A DNA stretch of 64,000 bases from Fimbriimonadales bacterium (GCA_026003075.1 BPGO01000006.1:105922-169921), one strand, 5' to 3'; shown: positions 27,459-36,522, counted from the first letter of the stretch. Notes: generated by a model not told the origin, from the letters alone. Made by a program: numbers and translations.

Positions 27459-29110
27459 CAGTCCTCCCGTTGGGTATCGGTGTAGATGGGCAGGATGCGC
27501 ACGCGACGGTTCGGCTCTTCGCCCACGCTTTCCGAAAGCAAGCGATATTTTTCGATGAGCTGGTGCTGCAGTCGGCGCAGGTAGCTGTTTTGGGGCGACA
27601 GCTCGTAGGGTTCCGCCGTTGCCAGCACCTGCTCAACCCCCTCCTCCGCCTCGCGTAGGGCACGCTCTTCGGCGGACTCGCCTTGAGCGGGCTTGTGGAA
27701 CAGGTCACGCAGGGCACTGACCAGCTGGGCATAGGTGTTGCTCCGTACGACGGCGATGGGGAGATTCCGCTGAAGCGCTTCGCGTACCTTCGGCGGGCGA
27801 CGCTGGAAAGTGGAATGCAGCACCACGACGGCGTCAGCATCCGACACATCGCGTGCGACATAGGCCGGCAGGTGCAGGTCGCGCAACGCTTTCTCCAAAC
27901 GGCTGCGACTGACCCCGTATGGAAATACACGGGAAGGAGTTCCCCGCTTCGCCTCGCCGCCGATCACACTGGTAGAGCGCAGGGGCGTAGACGCATATTC
28001 CACCTCATGCTCGTGTAGGGGCAGTTCGTTCTGAGTCGCGCGGGGGAGCAAATCGCTGCGTTGCACCACTTCGAAGCCGCCGCTGTCGGTCTGTACCCGA
28101 ATTTCGGGGCGCGGGGGATTGCCACGCAGCATGCGATCTACCGTCTGCGCCACATCGTGATGAATGGCAAGACGATGGTAGTCCAGAATCTCGATGAGCA
28201 CATCGAAGGTAGGCGGGGCTTTGCGTTCCAGCACGGTCTTCTGCGTGCCGCGGCGGCGCGCCTCCTCGTCCGAGAGGGTGACGGTCTGGATTCCGCCCAC
28301 AAGGTCAGAAAGCGTCGGGTTCATCAGCAAGTTCTCCAGCGTCGTGCCGTGCGCTGTGCCGATGAGTTGCACGCCGCGCTCAGCAATCGTGCGCGCCGCA
28401 TACGCCTCCAGCTCTGTGCCAATCTCGTCGATGATAATGACCTCAGGCATGTGGTTCTCGACGGCTTCAATCATCACGGCGTGTTGCAGGCTCGGTTCAG
28501 GCACTTGCATCCGCCGTGCGAAGCCGATGCCGGGGTGGGGAATGTCGCCGTCGCCTGCGATTTCGTTTGAGGTATCCACCACAATCACGCGCTTGTCGTA
28601 CTCGTCTGCCAACACACGCGCCACCTCGCGCAGGCGGGTCGTTTTACCCACCCCCGGCTTGCCCAGCATCAGCACACTCTTGCCCGACGCGATAATGTCG
28701 TGAATGATATCGATCGTGCCGTAAATCGCCCGCCCAACACGACAAGTCAACCCGATGACTTTGCCCTGTCGGTTGCGTAACGCTGAAATTCGGTGCAAGG
28801 TGCGCGGGATACCTGCGCGGTTGTCTTTACCGAACTGCCCTATCCGATCCGCCACATATTGCAGGTCATACTCCTCCACCTGCACCGAATCCATGCGAAT
28901 CGTTCGCTGCATAAAGCGTGCTTCGGGCATGCGCCCTAAATCCAACACGATCTCCAGCAGCTGATGCAAGTCGGGCTGCTCTTCAAGCCACTGGCGGATA
29001 GCAGGGGGCAGCACCTCCAGCATCGCGTTCAGTTCGTCCTCAAAACTCTGTTGCGTTCCTGCGCCGGTTCGTGCAGGTGTGTTTGACAGGGTTCTCGTCT
29101 GCTCTGGCAT
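27458..29110 (-). CDS. SpoIIIAA/Ycf45-like AAA ATPase with C-terminal R3H domain
   Basis: 550 residues. The ATPase core (about 70-330) has Walker A GKPGVGKTT (150-158), Walker B EVIIIDEIG (about 221-229) and the LIGTAHGTTLENLLMNP sensor region. It resembles SpoIIIAA and the cyanobacterial/plastid Ycf45 proteins. An R3H single-stranded nucleic-acid-binding domain lies at about 490-545 (NSYLRRLQHQLIEKYRL). Function is unknown; nucleic-acid remodelling is an inference. GGTATAAT ends 11 nt before the ATG and no Shine-Dalgarno sequence is present. Confidence 0.85.
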   Translation of the reverse strand: MPEQTRTLSNTPARTGAGTQQSFEDELNAMLEVLPPAIRQWLEEQPDLHQLLEIVLDLGRMPEARFMQRTIRMDSVQVEEYDLQYVADRIGQFGKDNRAGIPRTLHRISALRNRQGKVIGLTCRVGRAIYGTIDIIHDIIASGKSVLMLGKPGVGKTTRLREVARVLADEYDKRVIVVDTSNEIAGDGDIPHPGIGFARRMQVPEPSLQHAVMIEAVENHMPEVIIIDEIGTELEAYAARTIAERGVQLIGTAHGTTLENLLMNPTLSDLVGGIQTVTLSDEEARRRGTQKTVLERKAPPTFDVLIEILDYHRLAIHHDVAQTVDRMLRGNPPRPEIRVQTDSGGFEVVQRSDLLPRATQNELPLHEHEVEYASTPLRSTSVIGGEAKRGTPSRVFPYGVSRSRLEKALRDLHLPAYVARDVSDADAVVVLHSTFQRRPPKVREALQRNLPIAVVRSNTYAQLVSALRDLFHKPAQGESAEERALREAEEGVEQVLATAEPYELSPQNSYLRRLQHQLIEKYRLLSESVGEEPNRRVRILPIYTDTQRED

Positions 29111-29121
29111 AGATTGGCTTA

Positions 29122-29127
29122 ATTATA
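29122..29127 (-). promoter_or_regulatory. GGTATAAT -10 element, R3H ATPase gene (leaderless geometry)
   Basis: TATAAT preceded by GG, 11 nt before the ATG at 29110. Confidence 0.5.
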
Positions 29128-29203
29128 CCTGTGAATCGGGTTGATGGCGGATACAGGCGACGGGTCGCCGTGCTGCGGTGTATTTTCGGACGAGTCGCTC
29201 AGG

Positions 29204-29209
29204 TACAAT
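29204..29209 (+). promoter_or_regulatory. GGTACAAT -10 element, gltX
   Basis: TACAAT preceded by GG. Six nt later is an ATG (29216) opening a 10-codon mini-ORF whose TGA overlaps the gltX ATG. Confidence 0.5.
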
Positions 29210-29215
29210 TTGGCT

Positions 29216-29248
29216 ATGCACACGCTGACGGCAGGAGGCGCAGTTTGA
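29216..29248 (+). CDS. Possible leaderless leader peptide of gltX (10 codons)
   Basis: ATG at 29216 encodes MHTLTAGGAV and stops with TGA at 29246-29248, sharing its A with the gltX ATG (TGATG). Six nt separate it from the -10 hexamer, the same distance as in leaderless genes here. The gltX Shine-Dalgarno sequence lies inside it. It is speculative; no conservation data. Confidence 0.3.
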   Translation: MHTLTAGGAV

Positions 29249-30711
29249 TGGTACGGGTGCGTTATGCCCCCAGTCCGACAGGGATGCCCCATGTGGGCAA
29301 CATTCGCACGGCGCTGTTCAACTGGGTGTTCGCCCGCCACCATGGGGGCAAGTTCATCGTGCGTATTGAAGATACCGACCGCAATCGCTATGTGGAAGGC
29401 TCGGAGCAGGCGATCCTGAACTCGCTACGCTGGCTCGGAATGGATTGGGACGAAGGACCCGAAGTCGGCGGCCCCCACGCACCCTATTACCAATCGCAGC
29501 GACTGGAGATTTATCATCGAATCGCTCACCAGCTGATAGAAGAGGGCAAAGCGTATAAGTGTTTCTGCACGCCCGAAGAGCTGGAACAGATGCGAGCGCA
29601 GCAAAAAGCACAGGGCGCCCTTCAAACCATGTACGACCGCCGTTGTCGCAAACTCACCCCCGCCGAAGTGCGCGCCCGAGAAGAGGCAGGCTTGCCCTAT
29701 GTGGTGCGCTTCAAGATGCCTCTGGAAGGCACCGCCGAGTACGACGACCTCATCCACGGGCACACCGTGTTCCAGAATAAACTCACGGACGATTTCGTTA
29801 TGCTCAAATCGGATGGGTTCCCGACCTATCATCTGGCGAATGTGGTGGACGACCACCTGATGGAAATCACTCATGTGCTTCGCGGCGACGAGTGGGTTTC
29901 CAGTATGCCGCGCCACTTGAACCTCTATAAAGCGTTGGGTTGGGAGCCACCGAAGTTCGCACACCTGCCCCTGCTGCTGGGACCCGACAAGCAGAAGCTC
30001 TCCAAGCGACACGGCGCAGTGGAGTTCACCGAGTTCATTCGACAGGGCTACCTGCCCGAGGCGATGTTCAACTTTCTGGCGATTTGCGGCTGGAATCCGG
30101 GCGACGACCGCGAAATCCTCTCACGCGAGGAGATTATCCAACTCTTCAGTATCGAACGAATCTCGGACAACCCGTTCGTCTTCCACCACGACAAACTGCT
30201 CTGGATGAATGGACACTACCTGCGTGAGTTGCCCAAAGAGCGGCTAATCGAACTGTGCCTGCCCTACCTGCAGGAGGCAGGGCTTGTGCCACAGGAACTG
30301 GATGCGGCGACTCGCGCCTATGTGGAGAAGGTCGTTCCGCTGGAGCAGGAGAAGATGAAGCTGCTCAGCGACGCGCCACGCCTGCTGGACTTCTTTTTCA
30401 AGGAGGACTATCCCATCGACGAAGCGGCGGTGCGCCGATGGTTCGGCGAGCCGCACATCCCGCAAATGTTGGAAGAGCTCATCCGCCGCTACGAGACGCT
30501 CGAACCGTTCACCGCGCCCGAAATCGAGCGCGTTACGCGTGAGGTGATTGCGTGGCTGGGCGTGAAAGGCGGCGAGGTCATCCACCCCACGCGCGTCGCG
30601 CTGAGCGGACGCACCACAGGCCCCAGCCTGTTCGAAATGATTGAGGCGCTCGGCAAAGAGCGCGTGCTACAACGCCTGCGCCGCGCCCAACGCTGGGTGT
30701 TTCACAAATAA
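29248..30711 (+). CDS. gltX: Glutamyl-tRNA synthetase
   Basis: The start is ATG 29248 with AGGAGG 9 nt upstream, giving 487 residues. Class I synthetase signatures are YAPSPTGMPHVGN (HIGH variant HVGN) near residues 6-18 and DKQKLSKRHG (KMSKS variant). The sequence FCTPEELEQMRAQQKAQG follows the first Cys of the usual zinc region. A C-terminal helical anticodon-binding domain completes it. It charges tRNA-Glu (or also tRNA-Gln if non-discriminating). A longer in-frame extension to 29131 lacks support. Confidence 0.95.
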   Translation: MVRVRYAPSPTGMPHVGNIRTALFNWVFARHHGGKFIVRIEDTDRNRYVEGSEQAILNSLRWLGMDWDEGPEVGGPHAPYYQSQRLEIYHRIAHQLIEEGKAYKCFCTPEELEQMRAQQKAQGALQTMYDRRCRKLTPAEVRAREEAGLPYVVRFKMPLEGTAEYDDLIHGHTVFQNKLTDDFVMLKSDGFPTYHLANVVDDHLMEITHVLRGDEWVSSMPRHLNLYKALGWEPPKFAHLPLLLGPDKQKLSKRHGAVEFTEFIRQGYLPEAMFNFLAICGWNPGDDREILSREEIIQLFSIERISDNPFVFHHDKLLWMNGHYLRELPKERLIELCLPYLQEAGLVPQELDAATRAYVEKVVPLEQEKMKLLSDAPRLLDFFFKEDYPIDEAAVRRWFGEPHIPQMLEELIRRYETLEPFTAPEIERVTREVIAWLGVKGGEVIHPTRVALSGRTTGPSLFEMIEALGKERVLQRLRRAQRWVFHK

Positions 30712-30756
30712 GCAGGGCACGGGCACGCACGCCCGATTGCACAGACAGGTGGGGTT

Positions 30757-31338
30757 TCAATCGATCTCCGGCAAGCGCACGACCATGCGCTTGTTCGGCA
30801 CATCGACTTCCAAGATATACTCCTCGACGGCAGGGAGGGTGTACGCGCCGATGTCGTAGAAGTCATAGGCGGCCCCCCGACGCACATGTTTGAGCTTACC
30901 GATGCGCTCTCCTGTCTCGGTGAAGACCTCCATCCCAATCAGGTCGTCGATGTAGTACTGTCCCTCTTCCAGGGGCATGCGCTCTTCAGGGGGAATCATA
31001 AGCCATGCGCCGCGCATGCGTTCCGCTTGGTCGCGTGTTTCGACGCCTTCCAGCGTGAGCACCAGGTGGTCGCCGTGCCAGCGCGCCTCTTTGACGAAGC
31101 ACGCTTGCGGCTTCATCGTGCGTGGGGGCTTCTTGCCGCGTGGGGGCTGCACCTCGTCGGTGGAAGGCGTTTCTGGGCGCGGGGGCAGCCACCAGTAGAG
31201 ACGCGCGCCTGGCTGAAACCGTTCGGGAAAGTCGGTCTCCAGGCGCACTTTCAGCTCGCCGCGTATCCCGAACGGGCGTACCACCACGCCCACCGTCACC
31301 CATCGGCGGGCAACTTTCGGGACATACGGCTTGGACAT
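30757..31338 (-). CDS. rimM: 16S rRNA processing protein RimM
   Basis: 193 residues. The N-terminal RimM domain has VGVVVRPFGIRGELKVRLETDFPERF, and the C-terminal PRC-barrel has QYYIDDLIGMEVFTETGERIGKL and LEVDVPNKRMVVRLPEI. A basic Pro-rich insert of about 25 residues (PETPSTDEVQPPRGKKPP) splits the first domain and is unusual. RimM assists 30S assembly near S19. It follows khpA by 3 nt in an rpsP-khpA-rimM operon. trmD and rplS, the usual next genes, are not present. Confidence 0.93.
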   Translation of the reverse strand: MSKPYVPKVARRWVTVGVVVRPFGIRGELKVRLETDFPERFQPGARLYWWLPPRPETPSTDEVQPPRGKKPPRTMKPQACFVKEARWHGDHLVLTLEGVETRDQAERMRGAWLMIPPEERMPLEEGQYYIDDLIGMEVFTETGERIGKLKHVRRGAAYDFYDIGAYTLPAVEEYILEVDVPNKRMVVRLPEID

Positions 31339-31341
31339 CGT

Positions 31342-31617
31342 CTATTCCGCGTCTTCGGCGCCTTCGTCGGTAGTAGACCCGTCTTCGGTCTGCACAATGA
31401 CCTGCACGCGCATGCGATTCTTCGCAGCGGCCGCCTGAGCGACCGTGCGCAACGCGTTCACGATGCGCCCTTGCTTGCCAATCACGCGCCCACGATCGCC
31501 CTCTCCAACCCGAATCGTGTAGCGCAGTCGCGAACCGTTGCGCTCCTCGATAATCTGCACCGCCTCTTGGTCATCTACCAACGCACGAATCGATGCTTCC
31601 AGAAACTCTCGCAACAT
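31342..31617 (-). CDS. khpA: KH-domain RNA-binding protein KhpA
   Basis: A 91-residue single type II KH domain with the GxxG loop as GKQGRIVNALRTV. The acidic C-terminal tail (DGSTTDEGAEDAE) is slightly long. KhpA pairs with KhpB/Jag in RNA-based control of cell growth in Firmicutes. The rpsP-khpA-rimM order is classic and supports the call. Confidence 0.94.
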   Translation of the reverse strand: MLREFLEASIRALVDDQEAVQIIEERNGSRLRYTIRVGEGDRGRVIGKQGRIVNALRTVAQAAAAKNRMRVQVIVQTEDGSTTDEGAEDAE

Positions 31618-31629
31618 AGTCCTATCCCC

Positions 31630-31917
31630 TTAATTCGCGGAAGCCGTCTCTGCTTTCGACGACTCCGCCTGGAATTTGTCCCAAACGCCGGTGATTTTCA
31701 ACAGATGTTCCACTGTGTCGGTCGGTTGTGCGCCTACGCGGAGCCAGTGCAGCACCCGCTCCTCGTTGAACTGGATGTGCGCAGGGTCGGTAATCGGGTT
31801 ATACTGCCCGACAATCTCCACGCACTTGCCCGAACGCGGGTTCTGGCTCGGCGCAACCACTACACGATATACGGGTTTCTTCTTTTTGCCTATGCGCATC
31901 AGGCGAATCCTCAGCAT
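31630..31917 (-). CDS. rpsP: 30S ribosomal protein S16
   Basis: 95 residues: MLRIRLMRIGKKKKPVYRVV opening, SGKCVEIVGQYNP, and ERVLHWLRVGAQPTDTVEHLL are all S16 hallmarks. GGAGG lies 8-9 nt before the ATG. A 9-codon mini-ORF starting at ATG 31940 overlaps the start region, and the GGTATAAT promoter lies in the 3' end of the upstream synthetase gene. Confidence 0.97.
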   Translation of the reverse strand: MLRIRLMRIGKKKKPVYRVVVAPSQNPRSGKCVEIVGQYNPITDPAHIQFNEERVLHWLRVGAQPTDTVEHLLKITGVWDKFQAESSKAETASAN

Positions 31918-31949
31918 CGTAAAGCCTCCTGTATCGTCATCGACGCGCT

Positions 31950-31955
31950 ATTATA
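31950..31955 (-). promoter_or_regulatory. GGTATAAT -10 element, rpsP operon
   Basis: TATAAT preceded by GG, overlapping the stop codon of the acyl-CoA synthetase. Nine nt downstream is the ATG (31940) of a 9-codon mini-ORF (MTIQEALRC) that overlaps the rpsP start. Confidence 0.55.
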
Positions 31956-33711
31956 CCCGCTCTGTGTCATAAAGCGCATCCAACTGCTCACGGTAGCGTT
32001 CGATAATGCGTGCGCGACGCATTTTGAGCGTGACGGTCACATCGCCCGCCTCGAAAGTGAACGCTTCAGGCAGCAGGATAAACCGCTTCACTTGCTCGTA
32101 CGCAGCGAAGGGACGCATGGCGTCTTCTACCTGCGCGGTCATCCACTCGACCACCTTCGGATGCTGAATCAGCTCCTCGCGCGACGAGTACTCGATGCCC
32201 TGTTTTGCTGCCCATGCATCCAATTGCACGAAGTCGGGCACAATCAGCGCGGAGACGAACTTCTTCTTGTCGCCATACACGACTGCCTGCTCGATATACG
32301 GATTGCGAATCAGGGCGGTCTCCAACGCGACGGGCGCGATGTTCTTGCCGCCAGCCAGCACAAAGATGTCTTTTTTGCGGTCGGTAATGCGCAGGTACTG
32401 TCCATCCACAATCTCGCCGACATCCCCCGTGTGGAACCAGCCGTCTGGGTCAATCGCGGCAGCAGTGGCTTCAGGCTTACGCCAGTAGCCTTTCATGATG
32501 TTGGGACCACGCGCGAGAATCTCGCCATCCTCCGCGAGCTGGATTTCCACGCCAGGGAAGGGAACACCCACGGTGCCAATTTTGTTGTGTTTAGGCGTGT
32601 TGCTTGTCAGCACGGGCGAGGTCTCCGTCAGCCCGTAGCCTTGGAAGAGTTGAATCCCGTTTTCCCAGTAGAATTGGGCGACCTGCGGGTCTAAGGCGGC
32701 GCCTCCACTGATAGCCCAGATGAGCCTGCCACCGAACGCGCGGCGCATGCCCTTTTTGTAGGCGTAGCCACCCAGCAGGCGCAGAAACGGCTTGCTCTGT
32801 ATCACGCTCATCACACGCTCACGCACCTTCTCGTAGAAGCGAGGAACGCCGTTGATGGCGTGAGGGCGCACCTCCTGCAGGTTCTGTGCCAAGGTGTCGA
32901 AGCTCTCCGCGAACGCCATCTGCACCCCCAACCCGATTGCGACCAGATAGTCACAGGTGTGCGCATAGATGTGGCTCAGGGGCAGGAAGTTAAGCATCAC
33001 ATAGTCGCGCCCAGGAGGTGGGAACACTTGCATGCTGGCGTACATACTCGCAAGCAAATTCCCGTGCGACAGCATCACACCCTTGCTCTCGCCTGTAGTG
33101 CCTGATGTGTAAATCAGCGTGGCGAGCGTGTCCCAGCCCGTCGCTTCGGCAGTTTCGCGTACAAGGAACGGCTTATCGCGCAGGAGAACCTCCCCCTCGT
33201 GCTGCAACGCGCCGATTGTTGTCCAACCGCTCACAGGCTGAAAACTGAAAAAGTGCTTCAGAAACGGTAGGTTCGCGCGAATCTGTTCGACTTTCTGCGC
33301 TTGCATCTCGTGGGACACAAAAATCGCACACGCTTCCGAGTCGCGCAGCTGCTCTTCTACTTGGGGCGGGGCGAGCGGAAAATGCAAAGTGACGGATGCC
33401 GCACCGCAATGCAAAATCGCCATATCCGCGACCACCCATTCGTAGCTGTTCTCGGCGAGGATTGCCACGCGCTCCCCGGGTTGCACGCCCCGCGCCATCA
33501 GCGCCGCCGCCAGCGTCTCCACATCGCGCTTCACCGTCTGCCACGAAACTGGCTGGTACACCCCATCGCGTTTGACCCAATAAAGCGTCGAGTCGCCCAG
33601 CGTCTCCGCCTGGGATTGAAACAACGCAGGAATCGAACGCGCCTGATGCTCGCACCACGCGCTTCGCCAACGCAACTCCAACGGCTCGCCTTTGAGAGAG
33701 TTCGTCGCCAT
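31951..33711 (-). CDS. AMP-dependent long-chain acyl-CoA synthetase
   Basis: A 586-residue ANL-superfamily enzyme. The ATP/AMP P-loop is YTSGTTGESKGVMLSHGN. GYGLTETSPV is the adenine motif, and YLRITDRKKDIFVLAGGKNIAP the hinge region, with a C-terminal domain of about 115 residues that retains a terminal Lys-containing segment. It activates fatty acids for beta-oxidation or lipid synthesis and resembles FadD15-type enzymes; chain length cannot be read from sequence. GGTAGAAT lies upstream and GAGGTGGGCG precedes the ATG. It is alone in its operon apart from readthrough into rpsP. Confidence 0.92.
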   Translation of the reverse strand: MATNSLKGEPLELRWRSAWCEHQARSIPALFQSQAETLGDSTLYWVKRDGVYQPVSWQTVKRDVETLAAALMARGVQPGERVAILAENSYEWVVADMAILHCGAASVTLHFPLAPPQVEEQLRDSEACAIFVSHEMQAQKVEQIRANLPFLKHFFSFQPVSGWTTIGALQHEGEVLLRDKPFLVRETAEATGWDTLATLIYTSGTTGESKGVMLSHGNLLASMYASMQVFPPPGRDYVMLNFLPLSHIYAHTCDYLVAIGLGVQMAFAESFDTLAQNLQEVRPHAINGVPRFYEKVRERVMSVIQSKPFLRLLGGYAYKKGMRRAFGGRLIWAISGGAALDPQVAQFYWENGIQLFQGYGLTETSPVLTSNTPKHNKIGTVGVPFPGVEIQLAEDGEILARGPNIMKGYWRKPEATAAAIDPDGWFHTGDVGEIVDGQYLRITDRKKDIFVLAGGKNIAPVALETALIRNPYIEQAVVYGDKKKFVSALIVPDFVQLDAWAAKQGIEYSSREELIQHPKVVEWMTAQVEDAMRPFAAYEQVKRFILLPEAFTFEAGDVTVTLKMRRARIIERYREQLDALYDTERV

Positions 33712-33848
33712 CGCCCACCTCTTACCGACTGTTTAGTGAGTAAGATTCTACCCCATACTTTTCAAAAGCATACCTTCTCACGCTGCGCTCACCCTCTAAA
33801 AAATACCCTGCCCACCTGCCGATAATGTTGCTACACGGAGGCGAGCGA

Positions 33849-34766
33849 ATGTCCTTTTTGCAGAAGATTTTGGGAGTCGGCAGGAGCCAGTCGTACGACA
33901 TGGGCATCCAGTGCTACGACGACGGGCGTTTCGAGGACGCCCTGAAGCTGTTTGAGCATGCGTTGACCGAGACGCGCGATGTGATGGTGCAGAAGTTGGC
34001 GCGTTTTTACATTGCGGAGTCGCATGCGCAGCTGGGTCAAGCGGCGTTGCGGCGTGGGCAATACGAAATCGCTGTGGAACATTTCCAGCGTGCGCTGGAA
34101 ATCCATCCGCACTACGCCGACCTGCACTTTTCTTTAGCACTCGCGCTGCGCAAGGTGCGCGACTATGACCGTGCGGCAAGCCACCTCCAGCAAGCGCTGC
34201 AGATTAACCCGCGCTTCGCCAAAGCGGTGCTGTATCAGGGCATCGTATGGTATGAAACGGGACGCCGCGAGGAGGGACTGCGCCGCGTCGAGGATGCGCT
34301 CACGCTGGACTCCAGCTACGACCGCGCTCGCTACGAGCAGGCGCTGGAACACGACCGCGCAGGGCGCTTCGACCAGACCATCGCGCTGCTTGAAACACTC
34401 AGTTCGAACAGCACCGATGATGCGCTGTACCACGCGCGATTGGGCGACGATTTGTATCGCAAGGGCGACTTTGCCGCCGCGGTGGCGGAATATCGCAAGG
34501 CGCTTGCCATCCGTCCCAACTTCGCCGATATCCGCAACCATCTGGGCATGGCGCTCGCCGCGCTGGGCGACGAAGAGGAAGCCATCCAACAGTTCCTGCA
34601 TGCGCTGGAGATTAACCCACGCTATCTGGAGGCGCGCCTGAACCTTGCGATTATGCTGCGTGATTTGGGACGCCACGCCGAAGCGCGGGAACACTTCCAA
34701 GCCGCTTTAGATATTGACCCCGAGAACACGGTCGCACGCCATGCCCTACGCGACTTGGCGGCGTAG
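33849..34766 (+). CDS. Tetratricopeptide repeat protein
   Basis: The start is ATG 33849 after CGGAGGCGAG, giving 305 residues. A short N-terminal segment (MSFLQKILGVGRSQSYD) is followed by about seven to eight TPR units covering almost the whole protein, e.g. AVEHFQRALEIHPHYADLHFSL and AIQQFLHALEINPRYLEARLNLA. There is no signal peptide, so it is probably a cytoplasmic protein-interaction scaffold. The specific partner is unknown. It ends exactly before the convergent cytochrome gene (no gap). Confidence 0.9.
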   Translation: MSFLQKILGVGRSQSYDMGIQCYDDGRFEDALKLFEHALTETRDVMVQKLARFYIAESHAQLGQAALRRGQYEIAVEHFQRALEIHPHYADLHFSLALALRKVRDYDRAASHLQQALQINPRFAKAVLYQGIVWYETGRREEGLRRVEDALTLDSSYDRARYEQALEHDRAGRFDQTIALLETLSSNSTDDALYHARLGDDLYRKGDFAAAVAEYRKALAIRPNFADIRNHLGMALAALGDEEEAIQQFLHALEINPRYLEARLNLAIMLRDLGRHAEAREHFQAALDIDPENTVARHALRDLAA

Positions 34767-35297
34767 CTACTTGGTGTGGCTGTAGGGGGACTCACGCAGG
34801 CGCAGGGTGACGCGACGCGCGCCACTCTGCGCGGTAATTTCGATATCCTCCAGCCTCACACTCTTCGGCAACTCGATACGCCAGCGATACGGCGATAGGC
34901 GCACAACCTTCAGGTTCTGCCGCTTTGCTGTCGCCCTTAGGGTGGCATTTCCTGGCGAAACCTCGCCTTCGATGGCGTTCACGCTCTGCGTTGTCCACGC
35001 CACAAACGGCTCTCGGCGGCTGATAGCACGCGCATAGGCGACCATGGCATCCAGTTCCTCCGCGCGCATGCCAATCGCGCCGGGCATACTCTCGATGATC
35101 TCGCGCAGCTCACTGCCAGAGGCGTATTTCTTCTCAAAGCCCTTTTCCAGCATCGCCCCCTCTTTGCCATGGCACGAACTGCACCTGCGCTCGTAGGTCT
35201 CCACCGGCTTAATCGGCGCAGGGCGTAGACCGCTGGCGCCGATTGCCGTGCCCACCATCACCACAAAGACCGCCGTCGCACTAATTACTCCTCGCAT
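34767..35297 (-). CDS. Exported c-type cytochrome
   Basis: 176 residues from ATG 35297, preceded by GGAG; the upstream TTG is not needed. The signal peptide spans about 1-23 (SATAVFVVMVGTAIGASG). One haem-binding motif is CSSCH near residue 40, with the Met ligand probably in SMPGAIGMRAEE. The C-terminal 80 residues form a beta-rich segment beyond the cytochrome fold. It overlaps the upstream PQQ-type dehydrogenase by 17 bases and is likely its electron acceptor. Confidence 0.85.
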   Translation of the reverse strand: MRGVISATAVFVVMVGTAIGASGLRPAPIKPVETYERRCSSCHGKEGAMLEKGFEKKYASGSELREIIESMPGAIGMRAEELDAMVAYARAISRREPFVAWTTQSVNAIEGEVSPGNATLRATAKRQNLKVVRLSPYRWRIELPKSVRLEDIEITAQSGARRVTLRLRESPYSHTK

Positions 35298-36522
35298 TGC
35301 GCTCTCCAACCCAAGAGATTCGATAAATCCGATTCGTCATGTCGCAGCTGAACAGCACGCTTCCATCGGGCGCCTCCACACAATCCACCGGACGCGCCAA
35401 CACCCGATTCCCCACCAGCGTCTTTACGATGGTTAGACTGCCGTAGGGTCGGCCTGTCACGGGGTCAAACAGCACACGCTCCACCCGATAGCCGTCGGGT
35501 ACCGTGCGGTTCCACGAGCCTCGACACGCCACGAACATATCGCCCTTGTGTCCGGGGAAATGGTCTTTGGTCAAGAAAGTAAAACTATTCGCTGCCCAGT
35601 GTGCCCCGAAGCTCCATGCGGGGGGCACGGTCTTATCGGCGAGTTCCACGATGTCCTTGCGGTTCTGGTACTCGATGCGCGGAACTTTGTTGCCCGTGAT
35701 GAACGGATGCCCATAGAACTTGCCTTCCTCGTAATGGTTCAGTTCGTCGGGCGGGTTGTAGTCGGTAATCGGCTGGAACTGCAGCGGGCGTTCGCCCAGC
35801 GTGCGCCCAAACCAATCGCTGCCGTGGTCGACGCCCCAGATCTCGTTGGTGCCCGGTCGCAAGCGAAGTTTCTCCGTGTTGCGGATACCGCTGGCAAAGA
35901 GCGTTTTGCCCGTGCCGTCTTTGTTGAATCGCCAGATTTTCTGCCGTTCGGTTTCGGTCTCGTCATTGATGTTGCCCGCGTCGCCGATGCTGGTGTAAAT
36001 ATATTTATCCGTCACCAGAATCGGACGCCACCAGTGTCCCCCACCGCGCGGAAGTTGACCTTCGGGGATGACGGTCTGCACCTCGTCGGCTTTGCCGTCG
36101 CCGTTGGTGTCGCGGGCTTTGTGGATGGCTCCTGTCTGCGTGAACCACAGCCACCCGTCCGCGAAGTGCATCCCGTGTACCGTGGGATAGCCCGCCACGA
36201 AGGTGTTGACAATCTCGTAGCGGTTGCCGCGCCAGCGCAAGGTCAGAATGTCACCCCGATTGGGACGGCTCAGATAAAGATTGCCCTTGTCGTCGAACTC
36301 CATAAAGCGCGCGTTGCCCAGATTTTCCGCCACGAGGTCGACTCGGTAGCCGGGGCGCACCCAGAACTCTGGCACGCCCTGTCCCCGCACACCCGCAGTG
36401 GGGGCAGCCGTCGGTGAGGTTTGGGAACGCGGATTCGCTGGACGCTGCGCCGTCAAACAGCCGATGAGAACGCTGGTCGTCAACACGCCTAAGCCGAAGC
36501 CGAGCGCAACATGTCGGTTCAT
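35281..36522 (-). CDS. PQQ-dependent sugar dehydrogenase-like lipoprotein
   Basis: The start is ATG 36522 (413 residues). The N-terminus MNRHVALGFGLGVLTTSVLIGC has a lipobox-like LIGC, so it is probably a membrane-anchored periplasmic lipoprotein. The body is a six-bladed propeller of the GDH-B/L-sorbosone dehydrogenase family (GNLYLSRPNRGDIL, RDTNGDGKADE, GGGHWWRPILV, GIRNTEKLRLRPGTNEIWGVDHGSDW, ACRGSWNRTVPDGYRV). HGSDW replaces the usual HGPxGG. GGTATAAT ends 9 nt before the ATG and no Shine-Dalgarno sequence is present. It is coupled to the cytochrome gene. The substrate is unknown. Confidence 0.85.
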   Translation of the reverse strand: MNRHVALGFGLGVLTTSVLIGCLTAQRPANPRSQTSPTAAPTAGVRGQGVPEFWVRPGYRVDLVAENLGNARFMEFDDKGNLYLSRPNRGDILTLRWRGNRYEIVNTFVAGYPTVHGMHFADGWLWFTQTGAIHKARDTNGDGKADEVQTVIPEGQLPRGGGHWWRPILVTDKYIYTSIGDAGNINDETETERQKIWRFNKDGTGKTLFASGIRNTEKLRLRPGTNEIWGVDHGSDWFGRTLGERPLQFQPITDYNPPDELNHYEEGKFYGHPFITGNKVPRIEYQNRKDIVELADKTVPPAWSFGAHWAANSFTFLTKDHFPGHKGDMFVACRGSWNRTVPDGYRVERVLFDPVTGRPYGSLTIVKTLVGNRVLARPVDCVEAPDGSVLFSCDMTNRIYRISWVGERNARSN

